The notes under the pieces are model-generated. The model did not search any database and was not told where the DNA came from. It worked only from the letters and a program-made list of their open reading frames with translations. Of a stretch of 64,000 nucleotides of DNA, positions 31,901 to 46,300 are shown one piece after another. Numbering within the stretch: position 1 is the stretch's first letter; each line of letters begins with the position of its first letter. The DNA is from Viscum album (taxonomy: Eukaryota > Streptophyta > Magnoliopsida > Santalales > Viscaceae), in assembly GCA_963277665.1 (NCBI GenBank), contig OY728122.1, positions 2,120,544,024 through 2,120,608,023 on the forward strand, written 5' to 3'. Made by a program: the position numbers and the translations under genes.

Positions 31901-33566
31901 ATCTTCCCCCCTTAAGAAATTGCGTCCTCGCAATTTTAAAAAAATTGGGTTTTGAAATTCCATTGAAAGTCCCACATCGGAAAAAGAGTCCGTGACACCA
32001 TTACTTTAAAAGAAAGAAAATGAAGTACAAAGGCCACCCGAGTTTACTCATACTAGGATTCCATGTAGAAAACATGGACATGGAGGAGAAAACAAAGGGT
32101 CACGTCCTAAAGGAGAGTGATAGAAAACATGATTAGGAGGAAGTTAACCACCAGAAAATCCCAAAATTATGATGTGTGCAAGCGGTCTTTGATTACCTAG
32201 TAGGAAACGTAAACCAACAACGTTTTTGTTTTACGTTCCTTTTCATAACTTTGAGGAATTCATTTACAACATAGAACAAAAACATAAGGAAATATATCTA
32301 CCTTCATGTAGAGTTTCATCATTTAATAAGTTTCTACCCAAAACTAATCTTTTCTCTAAACTATGAGCATTCAAAACTACTTGGTCTCATCAAAACACAA
32401 GAATCATCTTCTAGAGAATCACATAATCCACAAAAGATTAACTATCTATTTCTTTTATCTTTAAACATTATCCCAAAAACCGAAAGGGTAAGGTAAGATA
32501 ACTCTTCAAAAAGAAAGAATCACATAGGAATGGAAACTACTTTTAAATCTTCAAAGTTCCATGGTACTACCCAAAGTTCATCATAGTCCATTCCATAAAT
32601 AATGGTCCTTAAAATTCCTCAAAATAAACCAAACTAAGATTGAAACCCAAATACAAGAAGGATTTGATAACATAGTCTTCCAAAATAAACTTCATTGTTC
32701 ATATCCAAACAACATCAACCACTCCTAACATCTTATAACAAAAGTATCTAACATAAACATATTTAACCCAAGATAGGTTAAACATTCCCATAAGTAACCT
32801 AAATTACTATAAGTCCACCTTAAATTCATCGATTCTTCAAATATAAGTCAACCTTACTCCTCAATGAAAATACCGTTTTAATCTATTTACCTCGATCATA
32901 TAGGGTCCCCAAAATAGTGAACGTATTCCAAAATAAAAATCATATTTTAATCCCCTAATCATCTCTGTCATATTAATACGGCAATCGTAGCATTTCCTAT
33001 CACATTGGTTGTTGAGACATGTTCTTCAATTTCCCTCCAATAACTAAGAAAAGAAACTATAATTAGGGGCTTAAATACTTAGCCAATAATCATGAAAAGA
33101 AACTTAAAGCATATAAGGATAACTTGTAGTTGAAAATTATACCATAACTTGTGATCCCCTAGGTTCCCATCTAGGTTATCCATGATCATATATTATTATG
33201 TGAATCTTCATTTTATTTTATCTTTGTTCCTTTAACAATGGTTCATACTAAGCTTATGAATTTACCAAAGCATATCCCCCGGGAGTGTCGTAACCAAGAG
33301 TGCAGCAAGGCCCGTTGTCGTGTACCAGTTCCCGTTCGAGTCTAGCTCAAAGCGGTGTTTTCGGGTTTTACCCCTATGTACATCTGTGCCAGAGCCACCT
33401 CTACCTGCTCGTATCCATACAGGAATGTATTTGCTTGGCAACCCCTTACTCAATACTCACCAAAATACCAGGAAGATTTCCTATATTTTAACTTTTATAT
33501 AGGCTTCTTCCTAAAGTTTTCATATCCTGATTTCCAAAAATAACTAAACCATCCTTTGATACCAAC
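31901..33566 (-). mobile_element. Array F interior 1, non-coding (1666 bp)
   Basis: It has a PPT at its left (31901-31916, AAGGGGGGAAGAT on minus) and a PBS at its right (33549-33564, TGGTATCAAAGGATGG on minus, close to the initiator-Met site). No gag or pol motif was found in any frame; the longest frames are about 60 codons and shift between strands. A GC-richer leader at 33275-33440 is the best conserved part. A GTCCCACATCG motif lies at 31969-31979. Confidence 0.88.
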
Positions 33567-36500
33567 TATAGCATCCCGCCTTTTTATCACATAAACTTTC
33601 ATTACATTTTACAAAACTGAGGATCTTTAAGGTTTAGTGTCTTGGAAACCAGGAACTTAAAACATGTAACAACAAAAAAAAACATTCTTCTTAAACACCT
33701 GAAAGGATTCTACTTATGTTCATCCTAGGTTCATTACTGCATCTCAGAACCTGGGGATATACATCAAAGGAAAGGTTGAGCAGAAGTCCCAGTAAGGAAA
33801 ACAAGAGAAACATTTTACATGTGAACTTGAGATACTTCAATAAGGTCATGAAAAGAACTTTAAGGCATGAGAAAGAAATCATGAGGCATTTCATAATAAA
33901 AATAACATTTTTCATAACTTGAAGATGTGGCTACATCATTTAACATAGAAAATCATGAACATATCACCAAGGTCCATCCCCAAGGTGTCATTTGAAAATT
34001 ACCAAGGTTATTCACCAAGGTATCGTGAAAATTGTAATCTCTAGTGGTTACATCATTACCCAATGAATTGGAGCGCTATCAGGGCGCACCCTTAAATTTG
34101 ACTTTATTATCACGTGAGCCACATATATAATCATCAAACATTTCATAAATAACCCATATAGCATAAAATAAATGGGTTTCATTTCATAATCATAACGTTT
34201 TAAAAACTGCTTTAAAGACATGATCTTTACGTCTTTTTAAACCCACAGAAAGGGAAAGAGGGTCTCATGTATGTAAATCCCAGAATTCAAAATAGAACAT
34301 TTTGATATATATGTGAATACCCTTGTAGAAATAAGAGCTTTTAGTATTCACTTTATAACATAAAATAATTTTGAGAAAAGAGAGAGGCATTTTGAAACGA
34401 AAATTCTGCAGCATAACGGCTATGTTACAAGGTTTTAGAAAACATTGAAAAGAGAGGGGAAATGGGTCACCCACTAATAAATGATCCATAAAACAGTAGG
34501 GGGACAGAATATAAGGGATTTAAGAACATGGTAATGAAATTTAAATGATATACCATATGAAATGAAAAACATGGAAGTGAGACAAAACAAGATTTCTCTT
34601 ATGAGAATTCGGCAGCCTAACGGCGTCACTTAACTTCAAAGAAAATGATTTGACAAGATCAAATAGGGTCCCTAATCATATGATCATAAGAGATCAGTAT
34701 GATAGATATAGAGATCATACCCCATCATAAAAAAAATAACTTGAAAGAATTGACATGAAAGTAGAACTTCAAAACGAGAAGGGTGAAGAACCACTTAAAA
34801 ATTCGGCAGCCTAACGGCGCCACTTAAAACTTCAAAATACTGAATTGAAGAGATCAAATGGGGTCTCTCATCATATGATCATAAAATATCAGTATGATAA
34901 ATTTAGAGATCATACCCCAACATAATAAAAAAGTAACTTGAAATACTTTACATGAAAATAGATCTTGAAAAATGAGAAGGGAGAAAGAATCCGTTACAAA
35001 AATTTCGGCATCCTAATGGCGCCACTTAAAACTTCATAAAACGAAATAATGAGAGTAAGATGGGATCTCTCATTATATGAACATGAAAAGGGCAGTAAGA
35101 GGAGTATAGAAGAACATACTCCAACATAAGAACATGGAGCATAAAAGGAATGACATAAAAGAGATTACTTGAAATGAAAGAGAGAGGTCGGATCCCTTAC
35201 CTTAAAATGTAACTCTTAAACCTCAAAGGATGGGACCTTGAGGGCTTGGGGGCACCTTTGGAGGACTCCTTGGGAGGTAATGAGACCAGAAATTCGTTGG
35301 GGAAGAGTGGGGAGTCGAATGGATGAGAGGAGGGCTTGGTATTTATAGGGAAAGTGAGGGGACAAGGCATTAATGGCCAAGGGACACCTCAAAAGTGGTT
35401 TTCTCAAAAGCATGGGCCCTCCCATGGTAATTCCCATAAAGTTAGGCCACATGGGGACCCCCACACAATAATGCATCACCCTTGTCTGGACAACCCTTAA
35501 AAAAATCTCATGACATCATCATGACACAGTTATGATGTCATTAAACATACCGAAACCCTAAAACAGTATTTTCACTATTCACTGAAAATTCAACTTTCTC
35601 AGAAAGATCCCAAAATTTCACCTTAATCAAATATCAATGCTCTGATTTAAAAAATGAACTCCATTTTATAAAAATAATTTTCTAAATATTTTTAATTTAT
35701 TTTTTAAATAAATACACTATTCACCGAAAATTCATTTTTTCAGAAAAAACCACAAAAATTAACATAACATAATATCAGTACTCTGAGTTCTAAAATGAAA
35801 TCCATTTTATTAAAATAATTTTCTAAATATTTTTAATTTAATTTTTAATTAAAAAACACTATTCACCTGAAAAAACTAATACTTGAATAATAATTTATGA
35901 AACTGTTATTTAACCATTCTATTGAATCACATTACTTAATCAAGGTGCCTAGAATATTTTAAAACTTTCTTTAAGTGAGATTACTAATCCATTTGGTCAT
36001 ATTACTAATCCTAATCATAAAATCACTATTCATATTTTACTATTCATCAAAAATCAAGTTGATCTTATAAGACTCCAAATTTTGTACTGAACATAATTGT
36101 AGAAGACCATTTTTTGAAAATCATTACACATTTTTAATTATTTAAGGTTTACATAAACATTTTTAAAATATCCTTTTTCTAAAATTCATCAAAAATATGC
36201 ATACTATATTTATCCGGTCATTTGAAAATTCATAAACTTCATCATAAGAAGAAATTCCAATTTTTATTTAAAACAAAGGATTAGACAAGGCAGTTACGGT
36301 CTCCTTACATAGCCCCTTATCACACCATCATAGGACCTAAGTGTAAGGTGTGCTAAGGTGAGAGAGTCTGAGGGAGGCTCGGCCAACATTGCCCGAGTAG
36401 TAATTTCTATCAGTTTGAACTTCTCGCGAAGGCGATTCCGTTCTAGCTTCACATGATGAAGTTTGGCTTGAGTTTGGTCCAGAGCAAAGCCCAATGGTGC

Positions 36501-36799
36501 TACCTCCTTCCCAAGTTCTGTTAGATGGGCTTAGATCGGTCCAAGACTACTAGGTGAGGCCATCAAATCTTCTTTCTATAATAATTAACCAAGATTACTT
36601 GTATTTAGAGACAATAATCAAAACATTTTGTTCACAGCGGTCATATTGACCGATGGTCATATAACAGTCAGAACCCAATGGTGTCATTTTAATTATAATC
36701 ATGTTTATCAAATAAAACATTTTTGTTGAGTATAAAAATAAAATAAAACAACACATGAAATTAGGAAACAAGATTTATTCAAAATTTCGGGCCGTTACA
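33567..36799 (-). repeat. Array F LTR2 (3233 bp)
   Basis: It has the same ends as LTR1 (TGTAACGGCCC...GCTATA). TATA lies at 35340-35347, donor GTAAGGG at 35200 and acceptor at 33751. The stem-loop carries one base change (CTCAACC in place of CTCACCC). Confidence 0.92.
36294..36563 (-). pseudogene. U3 89-codon ORF, LTR2 copy
   Basis: It has the shared Glu-to-TAA stop near the N-terminus. Private changes are E-to-K in the QAKLHH stretch and A-to-D in SYDGV. Otherwise it is identical in length and order to the LTR4 copy. Confidence 0.6.
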
Positions 36800-38465
36800 A
36801 TCTTCCCCCCTTAAGAAATTGCGTCCTCGCAATTTTAAAAAAATTGGGTTTTGAAATTCCATTGAAAGTCCCACATTGGAAAAAGAGTCCGTGACACCAT
36901 TAATGTAAAAGAAATAAAATGAAGTACAAAGGCCACCCGAGTTTACTCATACTAGGATTCCATGTAGAAAACATGGATATGGAGGAGAAAACAAAGGGTC
37001 ACGTCCTAAAGGAGAGTGATAGAAAACATGATTAGGAGGAAGTTAACCACCAGAAAATCCCAAAATTATGATGTGTGAAAGCGGTCTTTGATTACCTAGT
37101 AGGAAACGTAAACCAACAACGTTTTTGTTTTACGTTCCTTTTCATAACTTTGAGGAATTCATTTACATCATAGAACAAAAACATAAGGAAATATATCTAC
37201 ATTCATGTAGAGTTTCATCCTTTAATAAGTTTCTACCCAAAACTAATCTTTTCTCTAAACTATGAGCATTCAAAACTACTTGGTCTCATCAAAACACAAG
37301 AATCATCTTCAAGAGAATCACATAATCCACAAAAGATTAACTATCTATTTCTTTTATCTTTAAACATTATCCCAAAAACCGAAAGGGTAAGGTAAGATAA
37401 CTCTTCAAAAAGAAAGAATCACATAGGAATGGAAACTACTTTTAAATCTTCAAAGTTCCATGGTACTACCCAAAGTTCATCATAGTCCATTCCATAAATA
37501 ACGGTCCTTAAAATTCCTCAAAATAAACCAAACTAAGATTGAAACCCAAATACAAGAAGGATTTGATAACATAGTCTTCCAAAATAAACTTCATTGTTCA
37601 TATCCAAACAACATCAACCACTCCTAACATCTTATAACAAAAGTATCTAACCTAAACATATTTAACCCAAGATAGGTTAATCATTCCCATAAGTAACCTA
37701 AATTACTATAAGTCCACCTAAAATTCATCGATTCTTCAAATATAAGTCAACCTTACTCCTCAATGAAAATACCGTTGTAATCTATTTACCTCGATCATAT
37801 AGGGTCCCCAAAATAGTGAACGTCTTCCAAAATAAAAATCATATTTTAATCCCCTAATCATCTCTGTCATATTAATACGGCAATCGTAGCATTTCCTATC
37901 ACATTGGTTGTTGAGACATGTTCTTCAATTTCCTGCCATTAACTAAGAAAAGAAACTATAATTAGAGGCTTAAATACTTAGCCAATAATCATGAAAAGAA
38001 ACTTAAAGCATATAAGGATAACTTGTAGGTGAAAAGTATACCCTAACTTGTGATCCCCTAGGTTCCCATCTAGGTTATCCATGATCATATATTCTTATGT
38101 GAATCTTCATTTTATTTTATCTTTGTTCCTTTAACAATGGTTCATACTAAGCTTATGAATTTACCAAAGCATATCCCCTGGGAGTGTCGTAACCAAGAGT
38201 GCAGCAAGGCCCGTTGTCGTGTACCAGTTCCCGTTCGAGTCTAGCTCAAAGCGGTGTTTTCGGGTTTTACCACTATGTACATCTGTGCCAGATCCACCTC
38301 TACCTGCTCGTATCCTGACAGGAATGTATTTTCTTGGAAACCCCTTACTCAATACTCACCAAAATACCAGGAAGATTTCCTATATTTTAACTTTTATATA
38401 GGCTTCTTCCTAAAGTTTTCATATCCTAATTTCCAAAAATAACTAAACCATCCTTTGATACCAAC
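36800..38465 (-). mobile_element. Array F interior 2, non-coding (1666 bp)
   Basis: It has PPT and PBS in the same places as interior 1 and no coding region. The USE-like motif is changed to GTCCCACATTG here. Confidence 0.88.
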
Positions 38466-41400
38466 TATAGCATCCCGCCTTTTTATCACATAAACTTTCA
38501 TTACATTTTACAAAACTGAGGATCTTTAAGGTTTAGTGTCTTGGAAACTAGGAACTTAAAACATGTAACACCAAAAAAAACATTCTTCTTAAACACTTGA
38601 AAGGCTTCTCCTTATGTTCATCCTAGGTTCATTACTGCCTCTCAGAACCTGGGGATATACATCAAAGGAAAGGGTGAGCAGAAGGCCCAGTAAGGAAAAC
38701 AAGAGAAACATTTTACATGTGAACTTGAGATACTTCAATATGGTCATGAAAATAACTTTAAGGCATGATAAAGAAATCATGAGGCATTTCATAATAAAAA
38801 TAACATTTTTCATAACATGAAGATGTGGCTACATCATTTAACAAAGACAATCATGAACATATAACCAAGGTCCATCCCCAAGGTGTCATTTGAAAATTAC
38901 CAAGGTTATTAACCATGGTATCGTGAAAATTGTAATATGTAGTGGTTACATCATTACCCAATGCATTGGAGCGCTATCAGGGCGCATCCTTAAATTTGCC
39001 TTTATTATCATGTGATCCACATATATCATCATCAAACATTTCATAAATAACCCATATAGCATAAAATAAATGGGTTTCATTTCATAATCATAACGTTTTA
39101 AAAACTGCTTTAAAGACATGATCTTTACGTCACTTTAAACCCACGGAAAGGGAAAGAGGGTCTCATGTATGTAAATCCCAGAATTAAAAATAGAACATTT
39201 TGATATATATGTGAATACCCTTGTAGAAATAAGATCTTTGAGTATTAACTTTATAACATAAAATAATTTTGAGAAAAGAGAGAGGCATTTTGAAACGAAA
39301 ATTCTGCAGCATAACAGCTATGTTACAAGGTTTTAGAAAACATTGAAAAGAGAGGGGACATGGGTCACCCACTAATAAATGATCCATAAAACAGTAGGGG
39401 GACATAATATAAGGGATTTAAGAACATGGTAATGAAATTTGAAAGATATACCATATGAAATGAAAAACATGGAAGTGAGACAAAACAAGATTTCTCTTAT
39501 GAGAATTCGGCAGCCTAACGGCGTCACTTAACTTCAAAGAAAATGATTTGACAAGATCAAATAGGGTCCCTAATAATATGATCATAAGAGATCAGTATGA
39601 TAGATATATAGATCATACCCCATCATAAAAAAAGAACTTGAAAGAATTGACATGAAAGTAGAACTTCAAAACAAGAAGGGTGAAGAACCACTTAAAAATT
39701 CGGCAGCCTAACGGCGCCACTTAAAACTTCAAAATACTGAATTGAAGAGATAAAATGGGGTATCTCATCATATGATCATAAAATATCAGTATGATAAATT
39801 TAGATATCATACCCCAACATAATAAAAAAGGAACTTGAAATACTTTACATGAAAATAGATCTTGAAAAATGAGAAGGGAGAAAGAATCCGTTACAAAAAT
39901 TTCGGCAGCCTAACGGCGCCACTTAAAACTTCATAAAACGAAATAATGAGAGTAAGAGGGGATATCTCATTATATGAACATGAAAAGGGAAGTAAGAGGA
40001 GTATATAAGAACATACTCCAACATAAGAACATGGAGCATAAAAGGAATGACATAAAAGAGATTACTTGAAATGAAAGAGAGAGGTCGGATCCCTTACCTT
40101 AAAATGTAACTCTTAAACCTCAAAGGATGGGACCTTGAGGGCTTGGGGGCACCTTGGGAGGACTCCTTGGGAGGTAATGAGACCAGAAATTCGTTGGGGA
40201 AGAGTGGGGAGTCGAATGGATGAGAGGAGGGCTTGGTATTTATAAGGAAAGTGAGGGGACAAGGCATTAATGGCCAAGGGACACCTCAAAAGTGGTTTTC
40301 TCAAAAGCATGGGCCCTCCCATGGTACTTCCCATAAAGTTAGTCCACATGGGGACCCCCACACAATAATTCATCACCCTTGTCTGGACAACCCTTAAAAA
40401 AATCTCATGACATCATCATGACACAGTTATGATGTCATTAAACATACCGAAACCCTAAAACTGTATTTTCACTATTCACTGAAAATTCAACTTTCTCAGA
40501 AAGATCCCAAAATTTCACCTTAATAAAATATCAATGCTCTGATTTCAAAAATGAACTCCATTTTATAAAAATAATTTTCTAAATATTTTTAATTTATTTT
40601 TTAAATAAATAAACTATTCACCGAAAATTCATTTTTTCAGAAAAAACCACAAAAATTAACATAACATAATATCGGTGCTCTGAGTTCAAAAATGAAATCC
40701 ATTTTATAAAAATAATTTTCTAAATATTTTTAATTTAATTTTTAATTAAAAAACACTATTCACCCGAAAAAACTAATACTTGAATAATAATTTATGAAAC
40801 TGTTATTTAACCATTCTATTGAATCACATTACTTAATCAAGGTGCCTAGATTATTTTAAAACTTTTTTTAAGTGAGATTACTAATCCATTTGGTCATATT
40901 ACTAATCCTAATCATAAAATCACTATTCATATTTTACTATTCATCAAAAATCAAGTTGATCTTATTAGACTCCAAATTTTGTACTGAACATAATTGTAGA
41001 AGACCATTTTTTGAAAATCATTACACATTTTTAATTATTTAAGGTTTACATAAACATTTTTAAAATATCCTTTTTCTAAAATTCATCAAAAATATGCATA
41101 CTATATTTATCCGGTCATTTGAAAATTCATAAACTTCATCATAAGAAGAAATTCCAATTTTTATTTAAAACAAAGGATTAGACAAGGCAGTTACGGTCTC
41201 CTTACATAGCCCCTTATCACACCAGCATAGGACCTTAGTGTAAGGTGTGCTAAGGTGAGAGAGTCTGAGGGAGGCTCGACCAACATTGCCCGAGTAGTAA
41301 TTTCTATCAGTTTGAACTTCTCGCGAAGGCGATTCCGTTCTAGCTTCACATGATGAAGTTCGGCTTGAGTTTGGTCCAGAGCAAAGCCCAATGGTGCTAC

Positions 41401-41696
41401 CTCCTTCCCAAGTTCTTTTAGATGGGCTTAGATCGGTCCAAGACTACTAGGTGAGGCCATCAAATCTTCTTTCTATAATAATTAACCAAGATTACTTGTA
41501 TTTAGAGACAATAATCAAAACATTTTGTTCACAGCGGTCATATTGACCGATGGTCATATAACAGTCAGAACCCAATGGTGTCATTTTAATTATAATCATG
41601 TTTAGCAAATAAAACATTTTTGTTGAGTATAAAAATAAAATAAAACAACACATGAAATTAGGAAACAAGATTTATTCAAAATTTCGGGCCGTTACA
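38466..41696 (-). repeat. Array F LTR3 (3231 bp)
   Basis: It has standard ends. TATA lies at 40237-40244, donor at 40097 and acceptor at 38649. It shares the CTCGACC variant in the U3 ORF with LTR4, against CTCGGCC in LTR1-2. Confidence 0.92.
41191..41460 (-). pseudogene. U3 89-codon ORF, LTR3 copy
   Basis: It has the shared Glu-to-TAA stop. An A-to-V change (AMLVEPP) is shared with LTR4. The rest is as in the intact copy. Confidence 0.6.
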
Positions 41697-43361
41697 ATCT
41701 TCCCCCTTAAGAAATTGCGTCCTCGCAATATTAAAAAAATTGGGTTTTGAAATTCCATTGAAAGTCCCACATCGGAAAAAGAGTCTGTGACACCATTACT
41801 TAAAAAGAAAGAAAATGAAGTACAAAGGCCACCCGAGTTTACTCATACTAGGATTCCATGTAGAAAACATGGACATGGAGGAGAAAACAAAGGGTCACGT
41901 CCTAAAGGAGAGTGATAGAAAACATGATTAGGAGGAAGTTAACCACCAGAAAATCCCAAAATTATGATGTGTGCAAGCGGTCATTGATTACCTAGTAGGA
42001 AACGTAAACCAACAACATTTTTGTTTTACGTTACTTTTCATAACTTTAAGGAATTAATTTACAACATAGAACAAAAACATAAGGAAATATATCTAACTTC
42101 ATGTAGAGTTTCATCCTTTAATAAGTTTCTACCCAAAACTAATCTTTTCTCTAAACTATGAGCATTCAAAACTACTTGGTCTCATCAAAACACAAGAATC
42201 ATCTTTTAGAGAATCACATAATCCACAAAAGATTAACTATCTATTTCTTTTATCTTTAAACATTATCCCAAAAACCGAAAGGGTAAGGTAAGATAACTCT
42301 TCAAAAAGAAAGAATCACATAGGAATGGAAACTATTTTTAAATCTTCAAAGTTCCATGGTACTACCCAAAGTTCATCATAGTTCATTCCATAAATAACGG
42401 TCCATAAAATTCCTCAAAATAAAACAAACTAAGATTGAAACCCAAATACAAGAAGGATTTGATAACATAGTCTTCCAAAATAAACTTCATTGTTCATATC
42501 CAAACAACATCAACCACTCCTAACATCTTATAACAAAAGTATCTAACCTAAACATATTTAACCCAAGATAGGTTAATCATTACCATAAGTAACCTAAATT
42601 ACTATAAGTCCACCTTAAATTCATCGATTCTTCAAATATAAGTCAACCTTACTCCTCAATGAAAATACCGTTGTAATCTATTTACCTCGATCATATAGGG
42701 TCCCTAAAATAGTGAACGTCTTCCAAAATAAAGATCATATTTTAATCCCCTAATCATCTCTGTCATATTAATACGGCAATCGTAGCATTTCCTATCACAT
42801 TGGTTGTTGAGACATGTTCTTCAATTTCCCGCCATTAACTAAGAAAAGAAACTATAATTAGGGGCTTAAATACTTAGCCAATAATAATGAAAAGAAACTT
42901 AAAGCATATAAGGATAACTTGTAGTTGAAAAGTATACCCTAACTTGTGATCCCCTAGGTTCCCATCTACGTTATCCATGATCATATATTCTTATGTGAAT
43001 CTTCATTTTATTTTATCTTTGTTCCTTTAACAATGGTTCATACTAAGCTTATGAATTTACCAAAGCATATCCCCCGGGAGTGTCGTAACCAAGAGTGCAG
43101 CAAGGCCCGTTGTCGTGTACCAGTTCCCGTTCGAGTCTAGATCAAAGCGGTGTTTTCGGGTTTTACCCCTATGCACATCTGTGCCAGAGCCACCTCTAGC
43201 TGCTCATATCCAGACAGGAATGTATTTGCTTGGAAACCCCTTACTCAATACTCACCAAAATACCAGGAAGATTTCCTATATTTTAACTTTTATATAGGCT
43301 TCTTCCTAAAGTTTTCATATCCTAATTTCCAAAAATAACTAAACCATCCTTTGATACCAAC
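41697..43361 (-). mobile_element. Array F interior 3, non-coding (1665 bp)
   Basis: The PPT lacks one G (five instead of six). PBS is at 43344-43359. GTCCCACATCG is intact near 41766. No coding region was seen. Confidence 0.88.
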
Positions 43362-46300
43362 TATAGAATCCCGCCTTTTTATCACATAAACTTTCATTAC
43401 ATTTTACAAAACTGAGGATCTTTAAGGTTTAGTGTCTTGGAAACCAGGAACTTAAAACATGTAACAAAAAAAAAACATTCTTCTTAAACACTTGAAAGGC
43501 TTCTCCTTATGTTCATCCTAGGTTCATTTCTGTATCTCAGAACCTGGGGATATACATCAAAGGAAAGGGTGAGCAGAAGGCCCAGTAAGGAAAACAAGAG
43601 AAACATTTTACATGTGAACTTGAGATACTTCAATAAGGTCATGAAAAGAACTTTAAGGCATGAGAAAGAAATCATGAGGCATTTCATAATAAAAATAAAA
43701 TTTTTCATAACTTGAAGATGTGGCTACATCATTTAACATAGACAATCATGAACATATCACCAAGGTCCATCCCCAAGGTGTCATTTGAAAATTACCAAGG
43801 TTATTCACCAAGGTATCGTGAAAATTGTAATCTCTAGTGGTTACATCATTACCCAATGCATTGGAGCGCTATCTGGGAGCACCCTTAAATTTTCCTTTAT
43901 TATCATGTGAGCCACATATATCATCATCAAACATTTCATAAATAACCCATATAGCATAAAATAAATGGGTTTTATTTCATAATCATAACGTTTTAAAAAC
44001 TGCTTTAAGGATATGATCTTTACGTCACTTTAAACCCACGGAAAGGGAAAGAGGGTCTCATGTATGTAAATCCCAGAATTCAAAATAGAACATTTTGATA
44101 TATATGTGAATAACCTTATAGAAATAAGAGCTTTGAGTATTCACTTTATAACATAAAATAATTTTGAGGAAAGAGAGAGGCATTTTGAAACGTAAATTCT
44201 GCAGCATAACGGCTATGTTACAAGGTTTTAGAAAACATTGAAAAGAGAGGGGACATGGGTCACCCACTAATAAATGATCCATAAAACTGTAGGGGGACAG
44301 AATATAAGGGATTTAAGAACATGGTAATGAAATTTGAAAGATATACCATATGAAATGAAAAACATGTAAGTGAGACAAAACAAGATTTCTCTTATGAGAA
44401 TTCGGCAGCCTAACGACGTCACTTAACTTCAAAGAAAATGATTTGACAAGATCAAATAGGGTCCCTCATCATATGATCATAGGAGATAAGTATGATAGAT
44501 ATAGAGATCATACCCCATCATAAAAAAAAGAACTTGAAAGAATTGACATGAAAGTAGAACTTCAAAACGAGAAGGGTGAAGAACCACTTAAAAATTCGGC
44601 AGCCTAACGACGCCACTTAAAACTTCAAAATACTGAATTGAAGAGATCAAATGGGGTATCTCATCATATGATCATAAAATATCAGTATGATAAATTTAGA
44701 TATCATACCCCAACATAATAAAAAAGTAACTTGAAATACTTTACATGAAAATAGATCTTGAAAAATGAGAAGGGAGAAAGAATCCGTTACAAAAATTTCG
44801 GCTGCCTAACGCCGCCACTTAAAACTTCATAAAAAGAAATAATGAGAGTAAGAGGGGATATCTCATTATATGAACATGAAAAGGGAAGTAAGAGGAGTAT
44901 AGAAGAACATCCTCCAACATAAGAACATGGAGCATAAAAGGAATGACATAAAAGAGATTACTTGAAATGAAAGAGAGAGGTCGGATCCCTTACCTTAAAA
45001 TGTAACTCTTAAACCTCAAAGGATGGGACCTTGAGGGCTTGGGGGCACCTTGGGAGGAATCTTTGGGAGGTAATGAGACCAGAAATTCTTTGGGGAAGAG
45101 TGGGGAGTCGAATGGATGAGAGGAGGGCTTGGTATTTATAGGGAAAGTGAGGGGACAATGCATTAATGGCCAAGGGACACCTCAAAAGTGGTTTTCTCAA
45201 AAGCATGGGCCCTCCCATGGTACTTCCCATAAAGTTAGGCCACATGGGGACCCCCACACAATATTTCATCACCCTTGTCCAGACAACCCTTAAAAAAATC
45301 TCATGACATCATCATGACACAGTTATGATGTCATTAAACATACCGAAACCCTAAAACTGTATTTCCACTATTCATTGAAAATTCAACTTTCTCAGAAAGA
45401 TCCCAAAATTTCACCTTAATCAAATATCAATGATCTGATTTCAAAAATGAACTAAATTTTATAAAAATAATTTTCTAAATATTTTTAATTTATTTTTTAA
45501 ATAAATACACTATTCACCGAAAATTCATTTTTTCAGAAAAAACCACAAAAATTTACATAACATAATATCGATGCTCTAAGTTCAAAAATGAAATACATTT
45601 TATAAAAATAATTTTCTAAATATTTTTAATTTAATTTTTAATTAAAAAACACTATTCACCTGAAATAACTATTACTTGAATAATAATTTATGAAACTGTT
45701 ATTTAACCATTCTATTGAATCACATTACTTAATCAAGGTGCCTAGATTATTTTAAAACTTTCTTTAAGTGAGATTACTAATCCATTTGGTCATATTACTA
45801 ATCCTAATCATAAAATCACTATTCATATTTTACTATTCATCAAAAATCAAGTTGATCTTATTAGACTCCAAATTTTGTACTGAACATAATTGTAGAAGAC
45901 CATTTTTAAAAAATCATTACACATTTTTAATTATTTAAGGTTTAAATAAACATTTTTAAAATATCCTTTTTCTAAAATTCATCAAAAATATGCATACTAT
46001 ATTTATCCGGTCATTTGAAAATTCATAAACTTCATCATAAGAAGAAATTCCAAATTTTATTTAAAACAAAGGATTACACAAGGCAGTTACAGTCTCCTTA
46101 CATAGCCCCTTATCACACCAGCATAGGACCTAAGTGTAAGGTGTGCTAAGGTGAGAGAGTCTGAGGGAGGCTCGACCAACATTGCCCGAGTAGTAATTTC
46201 TATCAGTTTGAACTTCTCGCGAAGGCGATTCCGTTCTAGCTTCACATGATGAAGTTCGGCTTGGGTTTGGTCCAGAGCAAAGCCCAATGGTGCTACCTCC

